DNA of 64,000 nt from Flavobacterium limi (GCF_010645075.1 NZ_JAADZV010000010.1:1-64000); one strand, 5' to 3'; positions 23,315-32,578 are shown, numbered from the stretch's first letter. Made by a program: numbers and translations. Notes: a model not told the origin generated them from the letters alone.

Positions 23315-25771
23315 TTAATTTTGTTCATTATTAAAAAATTGATCAAGAGCACTTAAATCTAAAATATTTACGTTTCGGGCTTTACTGCCTTCAAAAGGGC
23401 CGACAATTCCGGCTGCTTCCAGCTGATCAATCAAACGACCCGCTCTGTTGTAGCCTAATTTTAGTTTTCTTTGCAATAATGAAGCTGAACCTTGTTGTGC
23501 ATTGACAATAATCTCCGCAGCCTCTCTAAATAAAGTATCTCTTTCAGAAATATCCATATCAAGATTGATGCCAGTTTCCTCTCCGATGAATTCCGGAAGC
23601 AAATAAGCTGTGGCATATGCTTTTTGTGAACCAATAAAATCAGTGATTTTTTCGACCTCAGGAGTATCAATGAAAGCACACTGAACACGGATTACGTCAT
23701 TTCCATTTGAGTATAATAAATCTCCGCGTCCAATTAACTGATCGGCTCCCTGTGTATCAAGGATGGTTCTTGAATCGATTTTTGAAGTTACCCTAAACGC
23801 AATCCTGGCAGGGAAATTCGCTTTGATCAAACCGGTAATAACGTTTACAGAAGGTCTTTGTGTGGCAATTATTAAGTGGATACCAATCGCACGCGCTAAC
23901 TGTGCCAGACGCGCAATCGGAATTTCAACTTCCTTACCGGCTGTCATAATTAAATCGGCAAATTCATCAACCACTAAAACAATATATGGTAAAAATCGGT
24001 GTCCGGCTTCAGGATTTAATTTTCTTGATTTGAATTTTTCGTTGTATTCCTTAATGTTACGCACCATCGCATCTTTTAATAAAGAATAGCGGTTGTCCAT
24101 TTCGGTACAAAGTGAGTTTAAGGTGTTGACAACTTTTGCATTATCTGTAATGATAGCATCTTCTGTATCCGGAAGTTTGGCTAAATAATGTCTTTCTATT
24201 TTATTAAAAAGTGTAAGTTCGACTTTTTTTGGATCGACCAGTACGAATTTTACTTCAGCAGGATGTTTTTTGTATAAAAGCGAAGTTAAAACCGCATTTA
24301 ATCCAACTGATTTTCCCTGTCCTGTAGCACCCGCCATCAGTAAGTGTGGCATTTTAGCTAAATCGACAACAAAAGTTTCGTTTGAGATCGTTTTACCTAA
24401 AGCAATAGGGAGTTCCATTTCAGCCTCCTGAAATTTTGCTGCTCCAATAACACTTTTCATTGAAACCATAGTTGGAGTCTTGTTCGGAACTTCGATACCA
24501 ATAGTTCCTTTTCCAGGGATTGGTGCAATAATACGAATTCCTAACGCCGAAAGCGACAAGGCAATATCATCTTCTAAGCTCTTGATCTTAGATATTCTGA
24601 TTCCGGCTTCTGGTACAATTTCGTATAAAGTTACAGATGGTCCAACTGTTGCTTTTATCTGTGCGATTTCAATTTTGTAGTTACGCAGTGTGTCTACAAT
24701 CTTATTTTTATTTTCTTCTAATTCTTCCTGATTGATCGTAATTCCTCCAGTCGAGTATTCTTTTAATAAATCGATGGTTGGAAATTTATAATTGGATAAA
24801 TCCAGTGTAGGATCGAATAAACCGAAATCGGCAACTAAGCGTGATGCCAGATTTTCTTCGATTATGTCTTCTTCTTCAGATTTTTCAATAACAAATTCTT
24901 CATTATGATGAACCGGTGTTTCTGTTACCGGATTAATATTCATTTCAACCGGCTTTAAAATTGGATTTAAATCAATTTCCGATGAATTTGTAATCGTAGG
25001 TTTTAAGGCCTCTTTATTGATCTCGAATTGGGAATCAACGGTTTTAAGATGGATGTTGTCCAGTTCAGGATCTTCTTCTTCTTCTTCAATAGCAAACTCT
25101 TCAAGATTATAGGCACTTTCAGGTTGTTTAGAAGTGCTTATGGGACCCAATTCTGATTTGAGTTCTCTTTTAGTAGAATCAAAATAGGACTGAATTTTTT
25201 CAGGAGAGACTTTTATTTTGAAAATCAGATATACGATTAATCCGAAAATCAATGTTAGTAAGGTACCTGTTTTTCCTATATAATCCTGAAGGAATAAATT
25301 AAGTTCATAACCAATTGTTCCTCCTAATTCCGGAGCGGAAGTAGCAAAAAAACCAAATAGTACAGAGACAATTATAATGGCAAATAAGTCCCAAAACCAA
25401 ATATTCTTTAGTTTTTTAGTTGACATTTCTAAGGCCAGAAATAGTCCGGTCAGAAAAAATAGACGTACAAAAACGAACGAAGCCAGGCCGAAACCTTTGT
25501 ATATAATTAAATCAGCAAGATAAGCCCCAAATTTTCCGAGCCAGTTTTGCACAACTTCAGTGCGATTTTCCAGATGACTAACTGCACTTTGATCAATTTG
25601 CCATTGTCCGTTGATATAAAAAGAAACAAATGCAACTAATAATGCAATAGAAAATAGTACCAAAAGACAGCCAAATACAATTTTTTGTTGTTTGGATAAC
25701 TTCCAGGATTTTTTAGTTTCGTTTTTTGATTCGCTTTTTTTGTCTAAGGTTTCTTTTTTTGTTTTTGCCAT
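23315..25771 (-). CDS. ftsK: DNA translocase FtsK/SpoIIIE
   Basis: The 818-residue protein has four membrane helices in the first 190 residues, an acidic linker (190-330), and a RecA-like motor with Walker A GATGQGKSV (about 481-489) and Walker B IVLVVDEFADL (about 598-608). A C-terminal winged-helix gamma domain (ASLLQRKLKLGYNRAGRLIDQLE) follows. It pumps DNA at the division septum to finish chromosome segregation. Length is usual for Bacteroidota FtsK. Stop is 6 bp before the LolA-like gene. Confidence 0.95.
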   Translation of the reverse strand: MAKTKKETLDKKSESKNETKKSWKLSKQQKIVFGCLLVLFSIALLVAFVSFYINGQWQIDQSAVSHLENRTEVVQNWLGKFGAYLADLIIYKGFGLASFVFVRLFFLTGLFLALEMSTKKLKNIWFWDLFAIIIVSVLFGFFATSAPELGGTIGYELNLFLQDYIGKTGTLLTLIFGLIVYLIFKIKVSPEKIQSYFDSTKRELKSELGPISTSKQPESAYNLEEFAIEEEEEDPELDNIHLKTVDSQFEINKEALKPTITNSSEIDLNPILKPVEMNINPVTETPVHHNEEFVIEKSEEEDIIEENLASRLVADFGLFDPTLDLSNYKFPTIDLLKEYSTGGITINQEELEENKNKIVDTLRNYKIEIAQIKATVGPSVTLYEIVPEAGIRISKIKSLEDDIALSLSALGIRIIAPIPGKGTIGIEVPNKTPTMVSMKSVIGAAKFQEAEMELPIALGKTISNETFVVDLAKMPHLLMAGATGQGKSVGLNAVLTSLLYKKHPAEVKFVLVDPKKVELTLFNKIERHYLAKLPDTEDAIITDNAKVVNTLNSLCTEMDNRYSLLKDAMVRNIKEYNEKFKSRKLNPEAGHRFLPYIVLVVDEFADLIMTAGKEVEIPIARLAQLARAIGIHLIIATQRPSVNVITGLIKANFPARIAFRVTSKIDSRTILDTQGADQLIGRGDLLYSNGNDVIRVQCAFIDTPEVEKITDFIGSQKAYATAYLLPEFIGEETGINLDMDISERDTLFREAAEIIVNAQQGSASLLQRKLKLGYNRAGRLIDQLEAAGIVGPFEGSKARNVNILDLSALDQFFNNEQN

Positions 25772-25791
25772 TCCTGCGTATCCTGTTTTGC

Positions 25792-26166
25792 CTATATAAA
25801 TTTTGGTATATAAATAATCAAGCCTATTGCTATTGCTGTCATTGCGGCAAAAAATACTGCTCCGGCAGCAATATCTTTAATAAAACCGATTTTCTCGTGA
25901 TAATTTGGGTGAATAAAATCGGCAACTTTTTCAACAGCTGTGTTCAGACCTTCTACGCTGAGTACAAGACCAATTGCAAAGATCTGAAAAAGCCATTCCT
26001 CATGGGAAATATTGAAATAGAATCCGGCAATAGTCATTAGTATCCCAAGTGAAAACTGTACCATAACACTATGTTCGGTAGTTATCAGTTTTAAAGCTCC
26101 CTTAAAAGCGTAATTTACGCTTTTAAGTCGGCCCTTAACAAAAGTATTGTCTTTTTGAAATTCCAT
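25792..26166 (-). CDS. dgkA: diacylglycerol/undecaprenol kinase
   Basis: The 124-residue protein has three hydrophobic helices (about 35-55, 57-75 and 99-120) and the DagK signature EGLNTAVEKVADF (about 75-87). Family members phosphorylate diacylglycerol or undecaprenol in the inner membrane to recycle lipid carriers. It begins 9 bp after tpx ends and lies just before ftsK on the same strand. Confidence 0.85.
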   Translation of the reverse strand: MEFQKDNTFVKGRLKSVNYAFKGALKLITTEHSVMVQFSLGILMTIAGFYFNISHEEWLFQIFAIGLVLSVEGLNTAVEKVADFIHPNYHEKIGFIKDIAAGAVFFAAMTAIAIGLIIYIPKFI

Positions 26167-26175
26167 TTAATGGGA

Positions 26176-26673
26176 TTATAGTGCTGCTAAAGCTGCTTCG
26201 TAATTTGGTTCATTTGCAATTTCACCAACTTGTTCTGTATGTACCACTTTTCCATCAGCATCAACTACGATGATAGCTCTTGAAAGCAAACCTTTTAGCG
26301 GCCCGTCAATAATGTCTAAACCATTTGCTTTACCAAAAGAACCTTCCTGAAAATCAGATAAGTTTACTACATTTTCTAAACCTTCAGCTCCACAAAAACG
26401 TTTTTGGGCGAATGGCAAATCTCTGGAAATACAAAGCACAGTAGTGTTCTCTAAATTACTTGCACTTTCGTTAAATTTTCTAACAGAAGCAGCACAAGTT
26501 CCTGTATCAACACTTGGAAAAATGTTTAAAACTAGTTTTTTACCTGCAAAGGTACTTAAAGAAGCAACTGATAAATCGTTTTGTACTAAATTGAAGTCAG
26601 CCAATTGTGATCCAACTGCCGGTAACTCACCTGATGTATTTACAGGATTTCCTCCTAAAGTTATTGAAGCCAT
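26176..26673 (-). CDS. tpx: thiol peroxidase Tpx (atypical 2-Cys peroxiredoxin)
   Basis: At 165 residues it has the typical Tpx length. Peroxidatic Cys60 sits in FPSVDTGTCAASV and resolving Cys94 in QKRFCGAEGL. It reduces peroxides using thioredoxin. A minus-strand -7 box TACTTTTG lies 27 bp upstream of its start. The thioredoxin and second peroxiredoxin genes are close by, on the same strand but separated by a repeat-rich gap. Confidence 0.92.
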   Translation of the reverse strand: MASITLGGNPVNTSGELPAVGSQLADFNLVQNDLSVASLSTFAGKKLVLNIFPSVDTGTCAASVRKFNESASNLENTTVLCISRDLPFAQKRFCGAEGLENVVNLSDFQEGSFGKANGLDIIDGPLKGLLSRAIIVVDADGKVVHTEQVGEIANEPNYEAALAAL

Positions 26674-26699
26674 GTTTTTTGTTTAAATTAAATGAGGTT

Positions 26700-26707
26700 C
26701 AAAAGTA
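26700..26707 (-). promoter_or_regulatory. -7 box of the tpx promoter
   Basis: CAAAAGTA on the + strand reads TACTTTTG on the minus strand, a full match to the Bacteroidota TAnnTTTG box. No convincing -33 TTTG is visible at the usual distance. Confidence 0.5.
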
Positions 26708-27106
26708 AGGATTAAAATTTGAATCTAAAAGTATTTGTTATATGTTTAGGGATAGATTAAGAATGGTTTTTGTTAGTCAGGATTTTACTAATTTGTCTTT
26801 TTATTTTGAGATGATAACTTTAATTTAAAGATAATATTGTATGATCTTGAACGTGTGAGTAAAAGCTGGAAACCAGGGGTATTGAAACCGTTTACCCGCG
26901 AGAGGGATGGGAGCTGGCTACCGAAGTAGCGCAGACAGCCCGACAGCATCCCGATAAAAGGGCGGATATACACAAAGAAAATCTGCCCTCTTATCGGGAT
27001 GGTGGCTCGCCCAAAGATAATTTTGATTACGGAGTTTCTTGTGTGATTTGCTTCGCAAGTTCGCTATCGCTCGAGTTTCCTCTGTCGGGATTACAGGATT
27101 GCGCAT
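26708..27106. repeat. intergenic repeat with long hairpin and GATGGGAGC-type motif
   Basis: This gene-free stretch contains GGGATGGGAGCTGGC...GTAGCGCAGACAGC (about 26903-26940), a short-loop relative of the motif at 37.0 and 38.5 kb. A long hairpin follows: ATCCCGATAA.. (26948-26967) pairs with ..TTATCGGGAT (26981-27000) with two non-standard pairs. Short frames on both strands across it are not credible genes. Confidence 0.6.
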
Positions 27107-27140
27107 AAAAAAAGCGTCTCTTAGTGCAGGAACGCTTCTT
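27107..27140 (-). terminator. terminator of the thioredoxin/DUF6952-like transcript
   Basis: On the minus strand AAGCGT pairs with ACGCTT, followed by T7, 20 bases after the small gene's stop. Confidence 0.7.
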
Positions 27141-27161
27141 TAGTTTTTGAAAGATGACGAA

Positions 27162-27419
27162 TTATTTATCGATAGAACCTAAAACACGTTTCATGAACGC
27201 ATTTAAAGCTTCTTTTTTGTCTGTTCCCTGAGCTACCAGTTTTTGTACTTCAAGGGCACCGTACATATTTGAAATCAATTCGCCGATTACGTCTAATTCT
27301 TCATCTTTTAGAGAAGGAATTTCGGTCATAGCTTCCAGAACTTCGATCGTTTCTATGATGTAATCCTGATCGTTTTCTTCGATAAATTGTGTTAAATGCT
27401 TTATTACGGGTAATTTCAT
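27162..27419 (-). CDS. small DUF6952-like protein
   Basis: The 85-residue acidic, helical protein begins MKLPVIKHLTQFIEEND and ends KKEALNAFMKRVLGSIDK. I recall this as a flavobacterial family (DUF6952) encoded next to thioredoxin and peroxiredoxin genes, as it is here. Conserved placement suggests a part in peroxide defence or thiol exchange, but it has no cysteines, so a catalytic role is unlikely. Confidence 0.65.
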   Translation of the reverse strand: MKLPVIKHLTQFIEENDQDYIIETIEVLEAMTEIPSLKDEELDVIGELISNMYGALEVQKLVAQGTDKKEALNAFMKRVLGSIDK

Positions 27420-27420
27420 A

Positions 27421-27518
27421 ATTTTAGACTTCTTAGATTTTTAGACATTCTTAGACTTTCTTTAGATTTTAAACAACATCTAAGGAGTCTAAATATCTAA
27501 GCCAGTCTAACATCAAAA
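27421..27518. repeat. short TAGACT-type direct repeats between genes
   Basis: TTAGACTT, TTAGATTT, TTAGACAT, TTAGACTT and similar words recur about every 10-12 bases, with an inverted copy (AGTCTAAATATCTAAG) on the right. It looks like a decayed palindromic repeat, not a gene. Confidence 0.5.
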
Positions 27519-27827
27519 TTAAGCAATTGCGTTTACAAGATCGATTAAAACTTCTTGTTTGTTGGTCTGCGTTTCGCCAACTAATTGTCCGTTTACGAAA
27601 GTTGCAAATGTTGGCAGGTTGCTTACATTGGCTAGTTTTCTTGATTCCGGGGAATTTTCTGCATCAACCAAAACAAAAGTAATAGCTTCGTTTTCTGTGG
27701 CTAATTTTTTGAATTTTGGTTTCATAATGCGGCAATTTCCACACCATGAAGCTGAATATTGTACTACTACTTTTTCGTTTTTAGCAACTAAATCTGCTAA
27801 CGTATCTTCGTTTAAGTCGATTAACAT
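27519..27827 (-). CDS. thioredoxin-family protein
   Basis: At 102 residues it has the size of a bare thioredoxin, with active site WCGNC (Cys29 and Cys32) instead of the usual WCGPC, and the cis-Pro segment SNLPTFATF. The Pro-to-Asn change should alter its redox potential. It probably serves as electron donor to the neighbouring peroxiredoxin; both genes are on the minus strand with 167 bp between them. Confidence 0.9.
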   Translation of the reverse strand: MLIDLNEDTLADLVAKNEKVVVQYSASWCGNCRIMKPKFKKLATENEAITFVLVDAENSPESRKLANVSNLPTFATFVNGQLVGETQTNKQEVLIDLVNAIA

Positions 27828-27837
27828 AGTTTTTTAA

Positions 27838-27990
27838 ATTTCAATGTCAACTTCAATGTCAAAAATCAATTTTTAAGGGATTGAAATTTGAATTTAAATT
27901 GAAATTATTGTTTGTTTTTTGAAGAGAATTTTTGAATTTCAATGGCAAAGTCAGGATTGAATATTGAAATTGCCATTGAAATTGTTATTG
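27838..27990. repeat. degenerate ATTGAAATT-type repeats
   Basis: Words such as CAATGTCAA, TTGAAATTTGAA, AATTTCAATGGCAA and GCCATTGAAATTG recur on both strands across 150 bp, making a diffuse palindrome between the thioredoxin and peroxiredoxin genes. No gene is visible. Confidence 0.5.
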
Positions 27991-27994
27991 AAAT

Positions 27995-28633
27995 TTAGTT
28001 TGCGCTTAAATATTCAGCAGTACTGTTTCTGTCAGCAGTCATAGCTTCTTTACCAGCTTCCCAGTTTGCTGGACAAACTTCACCTTTAGTCTGGATGTGC
28101 GTGTAAGCGTCAACCATTCTTAAATATTCGTTTACGTTACGTCCTAATGGCATGTCGTTAACACTTTCGTGGAAGATTTTTCCAGTTTCGTCGATTAGGT
28201 AAGTAGCTCTGTAAGTTACGTTTGAACCTTCGATGATAACTGAGTCAGTATCTTCGCTGTAGCTTGTAGATTCGATATCTAGAATACCTAAAATGTTAGC
28301 TAAGTTACGGTTTGTATCTGCTAAGATAGGGTAAGTTACACCTTCGATACCACCATTATTTTTTGGAGTGTTTAACCAGGCGAAGTGTACTTCGTTTGTG
28401 TCGCAAGAAGCTCCGATTACGATAGTATTTCTTTTTTCAAATTCTGGTAATGCAGCTTGAAAGGCATGTAATTCAGTTGGACATACAAAAGTGAAATCTT
28501 TTGGATACCAGAACAATAGTACTTTTTTGTTGTTGTTTACTGCTTCTTCGAAGATGTTGATTTTTAAGTTATCACCCATTTCTGAGATAGCATCTACTGC
28601 AATACTTGGGAATTTTTTTCCTACTAAAGACAT
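27995..28633 (-). CDS. 2-Cys peroxiredoxin (AhpC/Prx1 type)
   Basis: The 212-residue protein has peroxidatic Cys51 in FTFVCPTE and resolving Cys187 in GEVCPANW, the typical 2-Cys layout. An HESVNDMPLGRN stretch replaces the GGLG loop. It reduces hydrogen peroxide and organic peroxides in the cytoplasm. No AhpF is nearby; the adjacent thioredoxin may recycle it. A minus-strand TACTTTTG box lies at 28669-28676. Confidence 0.92.
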   Translation of the reverse strand: MSLVGKKFPSIAVDAISEMGDNLKINIFEEAVNNNKKVLLFWYPKDFTFVCPTELHAFQAALPEFEKRNTIVIGASCDTNEVHFAWLNTPKNNGGIEGVTYPILADTNRNLANILGILDIESTSYSEDTDSVIIEGSNVTYRATYLIDETGKIFHESVNDMPLGRNVNEYLRMVDAYTHIQTKGEVCPANWEAGKEAMTADRNSTAEYLSAN

Positions 28634-28668
28634 AATATTCGTTTTAAATTAAAGATTTATTTCTGGTG

Positions 28669-28676
28669 CAAAAGTA
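28669..28676 (-). promoter_or_regulatory. -7 box of the peroxiredoxin promoter
   Basis: CAAAAGTA reads TACTTTTG on the minus strand, 36 bp from the start codon. Same spelling as at tpx, so the two peroxidase genes may share housekeeping control. Confidence 0.5.
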
Positions 28677-28758
28677 GGGCAGAAGCAAAGGTAATTGCAA
28701 TAAGAAGTGATTATTAATATTTATAAGTTGATAAATTTTGACTATAACTATTTTTAAC

Positions 28759-30372
28759 TTATTGAATTTCAATATTTACGGGTAAAATGCCATAGCAGGG
28801 AATATTTTCTAATAATTGTTTTCCTGCTGTTTTTTGAAATTCTTCAAAATCCTGATACGCTTCTACAAGTCCTATAGCTTTTTTAAGATTCGGAATTAAA
28901 GGCAAAACATACGGATTTCCGAAAACGTAAACGATGCATTTTTTGGTTTGCAATAATGTTGAAAGTAAGTCAAAAATTTCATTGCCGATTTCGAAATTAT
29001 TCAACGGTTTTGCTTTTGGCGGAAATAACGCAATTAAAATGATTTCGAAATTTTCCAGACTTTTTTCAATTTCCTGAAAATTAGAATTTTCAAGGTTTTC
29101 GAAAGCAAATTCCGGCGAAGGTAATTTTGAATCTAAAGTTTTGAAAAATGTATTTTCAGTAGTTTTATGTAAACTTAGTTTGGCTAATTTATTGCTTTTT
29201 TGAGCTTCTAAAATGGATTCAGAACTTGAATTATCTATGATTTTAGTGATCGCATTTTGAGCAATTTCAAGATTTAATTGGGATGTTTTTTCGAAATTTA
29301 ATTCGCCAGAAGCCGAAGTATTTCCAGATAAAATTCCGGCTTTTTCTTTAGCTTTCATAATTCTGTTATAACTTTCAAAAATACGGTCTGGTGAAGCATT
29401 TTGAAAAATAGCTTCGATTCCTTCTGGAACATTTTCGGCAAAGCATAAAATATCATTTCCGGCGTTGAAGGCTTCCCATTCCAGTTCGCCTTTTGTTTCG
29501 TAAAGTTTAGAAACGCTGTGCATGTTTAAGGCGTCAGAAATTACTAAACCGTCGTAGCCCAATTTATCTCTCAGTAAATCCTGAATTACGGCCTTCGATA
29601 ATGTTGCCGATGTATCTTTTCCGTTGTTTAAACTCGGGACGGCCAAATGCCCGATCATAATAGAATCGACATTGTTTTCGATTCCTTTGATAAAAGGATA
29701 TAATTCGTTTTCAAATAATTCTTCCAGAGTTTCTTTTAAAACCGGTAATCCCAAATGCGAATCAACATTGGTGTTTCCGTGTCCGGGAAAGTGCTTCAGG
29801 CAGCCCAGAATACCAACTTCTGACATTCCTTTTAAATATTCAACTGCAAAATTGGCTACTTTTTCTTTGTTTTCACCAAAAGATCGATACCCAATGACTG
29901 GATTATTTGGATTGTTGTTGATGTCTGCCAAAGGTGCTAAATTATACTGAATTCCGGCTGCTTTTAAATCTAAACCAATTTGCTTTCCAACTTCGTAAAC
30001 CAAATTTGATTTATTCTCAGGCAAAGCGCCAAGTGTAATCGCGTATGGATATTGCGGTGTTTTTTCGATACGCATTGCAAGACCCCATTCGGCATCAATA
30101 CTGATTAAAAGTGGGGTAGAAGCGGCTTTTTGATAACGAACAATCAGCGCTTTGATTTTTTCGTAACTATCATCATTAAAAACAATTTTTTGCTTGCTTT
30201 CGTAGTTGGTTGCTGCACTGGCACGACTGTGAAAAAAGGTCAGTCCGCCAATATTATATTCTCTGATAAGGCGCTCGGTTTCCTGAATGTTTTCTTGAGT
30301 ATCGTTGATAAAAACGGCTGGAAAGAAAAATTGTCCTATTCTTTGTCGTAATGCTTCGGCTGTCATTTTCAT
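28759..30372 (-). CDS. nagZ: glycoside hydrolase family 3, NagZ-like
   Basis: The GH3 catalytic domain occupies residues 1-345. It carries KHFPGHGNTNVDSHLGLP (193-210), with the NagZ-type His206 acid/base dyad, and nucleophile Asp280 in LVISDALNM. NagZ enzymes remove N-acetylglucosamine from muropeptides. A C-terminal domain (about 375-537) of the GH3-C type makes it longer than E. coli NagZ. No signal peptide is seen, so it is probably cytoplasmic, in keeping with the AmpG-like importer and AnmK upstream in the same run. Confidence 0.85.
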   Translation of the reverse strand: MKMTAEALRQRIGQFFFPAVFINDTQENIQETERLIREYNIGGLTFFHSRASAATNYESKQKIVFNDDSYEKIKALIVRYQKAASTPLLISIDAEWGLAMRIEKTPQYPYAITLGALPENKSNLVYEVGKQIGLDLKAAGIQYNLAPLADINNNPNNPVIGYRSFGENKEKVANFAVEYLKGMSEVGILGCLKHFPGHGNTNVDSHLGLPVLKETLEELFENELYPFIKGIENNVDSIMIGHLAVPSLNNGKDTSATLSKAVIQDLLRDKLGYDGLVISDALNMHSVSKLYETKGELEWEAFNAGNDILCFAENVPEGIEAIFQNASPDRIFESYNRIMKAKEKAGILSGNTSASGELNFEKTSQLNLEIAQNAITKIIDNSSSESILEAQKSNKLAKLSLHKTTENTFFKTLDSKLPSPEFAFENLENSNFQEIEKSLENFEIILIALFPPKAKPLNNFEIGNEIFDLLSTLLQTKKCIVYVFGNPYVLPLIPNLKKAIGLVEAYQDFEEFQKTAGKQLLENIPCYGILPVNIEIQ

Positions 30373-30374
30373 TA

Positions 30375-30824
30375 TTATAAAATCTTTTTCATGCAGACAC
30401 TATTATCCATTTTTTCGTAAGGCGGATAATTTGGAATTATGGTGTATTGTAATTTTTGATATAAATTGATGGCTTCGGGCTGGTTTTTTCCGGTTTCAAG
30501 AATCGTATACGTATAACCAACTTCTTTTGCCCAAGTTTCCAGTTCTTTTAGTATGGCTGATGCAATTCCTTTTTTTCGATGATCCGAATGCACATACATA
30601 CGTTTGATTTCGGTTGTGCCTGGTTCTTTTTCGCGAAAAGCGCCACAGCCAACAGGGGTATCATTCTCATAATAGACCAGAGCATGTTTGATCAAATCAG
30701 TTTTATTGTACTGATTATAAAACGCATGATCTTCCCCATCCCTAATCGCTAAATCCTGATCTAATAGTGCAACCAGTTTTATAAAATCGGCATCGTCTGA
30801 GTTGGTTCTTTTTATGCTAGTCAT
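30375..30824 (-). CDS. GNAT-family N-acetyltransferase
   Basis: Starting at ATG 30824 (MTSIKRTNSDDADF), because upstream codons to 30869 spell an unlikely Cys-rich lead. The 149-residue protein has the acetyl-CoA loop RKKGIASAIL (about 81-90) and a typical IKRMYVHSDHR strand before it. Substrate is unknown. It ends 3 bp before nagZ starts, so it is probably in the same transcript. Confidence 0.8.
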   Translation of the reverse strand: MTSIKRTNSDDADFIKLVALLDQDLAIRDGEDHAFYNQYNKTDLIKHALVYYENDTPVGCGAFREKEPGTTEIKRMYVHSDHRKKGIASAILKELETWAKEVGYTYTILETGKNQPEAINLYQKLQYTIIPNYPPYEKMDNSVCMKKIL

Positions 30825-30849
30825 GATAAGTGCATTAATTTTTAATCTC

Positions 30850-30914
30850 GCAAAGACGCAAACACACAAAGTTTATTTTCTTAAGTTTTTCAACACAAAA
30901 CTTTGCGTCTTTGC
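30850..30914. repeat. long intergenic palindrome (GCAAAGACGCAAA arms)
   Basis: GCAAAGACGCAAA (30850-30862) is exactly complementary to TTTGCGTCTTTGC (30902-30914), with AAAGTTT/AAACTTT continuing inside. It lies between the TPR and GNAT genes and resembles three other palindromes in the window. Confidence 0.7.
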
Positions 30915-30937
30915 AAGCATTTCACTTTTGTATTTCT

Positions 30938-31279
30938 TTATTTCAGCTTTGCTTTTTTCTGTTTAGCCAATTGCTTCTTAGTTTCAATTGCTTTTTCCAG
31001 TCGGTTTTTAAAACGGAAAAGTTTCGGCAAGCCTTCTAACCGGTCTTTAATCGTGATTTCTTCGTACACCATAATTGCTTTTTCTAAAACCCTGATTTCA
31101 TTGTCCAGATCCAGCTGGTTTTTGTAAATATTCGCCAGTCGGTCGTAAGGATGGTTCCCTTTAAAACTTTCTGCAACATTTTCTTCATACAGCTCAATTG
31201 CTTTTTCGAGATTTCCGGATTTTTCGAACTCAGCTCCTTTCAGGTTGCGTTCGGCCTGCAAATTTTCATTGATTTCCAT
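30938..31279 (-). CDS. TPR-like small protein
   Basis: The 113-residue protein has tetratricopeptide-like helices (GAEFEKSGNLEKAIELYEENV; YDRLANIYKNQLDLDNEI). It is likely a protein-interaction adaptor in the cytoplasm. It lies 21 bp after the MFS gene in the murein-recycling run. Partner unknown. Confidence 0.7.
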   Translation of the reverse strand: MEINENLQAERNLKGAEFEKSGNLEKAIELYEENVAESFKGNHPYDRLANIYKNQLDLDNEIRVLEKAIMVYEEITIKDRLEGLPKLFRFKNRLEKAIETKKQLAKQKKAKLK

Positions 31280-31300
31280 AGGTAAAAGTTTGATTTGGGG

Positions 31301-32578
31301 TTAAACTTCTTCTGATTTTTTTCCGAAATCTTTCGGAAAAATTAAAAAACGTGATAAAATAAGACCTGGAATTGTAGCTATGAAAACCCAAATAAAGAAG
31401 TTTTGATAGCCTAAATATTGTTGTATGTAACCGCTTACCATTCCAGGAAGCATCATTCCCATAGCCATAAATCCGGTTGCTAATGCATAATGTGCTGTTT
31501 TTGATTCGCCTTCAGCAACATGAATTAGGTACATCATAAAAGCAGTAAATCCAAAACCATAACCGAATTGCTCTAAAATAACAACGGCATAAATATAATA
31601 AATGGATGTAGGATGAAAGAAAGCTAAAAGTATAAAACCAATTATTGGTAAATGCATGGCCAAAAACATTGGTAACATCCATTTCGTAAGACCTTGTTTT
31701 GAAATGGCAATTCCGCCCAGAATTCCTCCTAAAGTTAAAGCTCCAACTCCAAATGTTCCGTAAATTATTCCAACGGCTTCGGTGTCAAGTCCCATTCCGC
31801 CTAACTCTTTTCCGTCAAGTAAAAACGGACTTAACATTTTAAGTAACTGCGATTCTCCTAATCTGAAAACCAGAATGAAAGCCAAAATTAATCCGATTTG
31901 TTTTTTTCTGAAGAAGCTCGCAAATACAGATCCGAAGTTTTGATGATGATGTACTTCTTTATTATTGTTTTCAGCAGCGTAGATTTCGTTTTTAGGAGTA
32001 AAAAAGAAATTATAAATCGTGATAAAGGTCATTAATAAACCAACCGCAATCATGGTATAGGACCAGGCTTTTGTATTATCACCGTATCTATGTTCCAGAT
32101 ATCCGGCAAACAACACAATTAATCCGTTTCCGGCTAAAAGTGAAAGTCGGTAAAAAGTGCTTCTGATGCCTAGGAAAAAGGATTGCTGTTCTTTTTTTAA
32201 TGCCAGTAAATAAAAACCATCACTGGCAATATCATTAGAAGCTGATGCAAAAGCCGCAACCCAGAAAATAGCCAGAGTCATCATGAAAAATCCGTTTGTC
32301 GGAATCGTAAATCCGACCAGTAAAAACGCAATTGAAATCAGTAACTGCATGGATAAAAACCATTTTCTTTTGGTTCCGTTCAATTCAATAAAAGGACTCC
32401 AAAGCGGTTTTATAACCCATGGTAAATACAATAAACTGGTGTAAACGCCAATGTCTTCATTTGAAATCCCCAGATTTTTGTACATAATTACCGAAACTGA
32501 AATGATCACGGCATAAGGCAGTCCGGAAGCAAAATTAAGAAGCGGAATCCAAAACCACGGTTTGTTATCTGTTTTCAT
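31301..32578 (-). CDS. ampG: AmpG-like MFS muropeptide permease
   Basis: The 425-residue protein has about 12 membrane helices and the opening WFWIPLLNFASGLPYAVI, where NFASGLP is the AmpG-family signature. AmpG imports anhydro-muropeptides into the cytoplasm. Its start overlaps the end of the GHL10 gene by 14 bp, suggesting translational coupling. NagZ-like and AnmK genes in the same run support the role. Confidence 0.85.
   Translation of the reverse strand: MKTDNKPWFWIPLLNFASGLPYAVIISVSVIMYKNLGISNEDIGVYTSLLYLPWVIKPLWSPFIELNGTKRKWFLSMQLLISIAFLLVGFTIPTNGFFMMTLAIFWVAAFASASNDIASDGFYLLALKKEQQSFFLGIRSTFYRLSLLAGNGLIVLFAGYLEHRYGDNTKAWSYTMIAVGLLMTFITIYNFFFTPKNEIYAAENNNKEVHHHQNFGSVFASFFRKKQIGLILAFILVFRLGESQLLKMLSPFLLDGKELGGMGLDTEAVGIIYGTFGVGALTLGGILGGIAISKQGLTKWMLPMFLAMHLPIIGFILLAFFHPTSIYYIYAVVILEQFGYGFGFTAFMMYLIHVAEGESKTAHYALATGFMAMGMMLPGMVSGYIQQYLGYQNFFIWVFIATIPGLILSRFLIFPKDFGKKSEEV

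Noticed and set aside
25726..26040. 104-aa + strand frame overlapping ftsK start and dgkA
   Set aside because: Antisense to two well-identified genes, with low-complexity aromatic content.
26788..27106. Two overlapping ~60-aa frames in the tpx/DUF6952 gap
   Set aside because: They are built from the hairpin repeat, change frame across it and show no family features.
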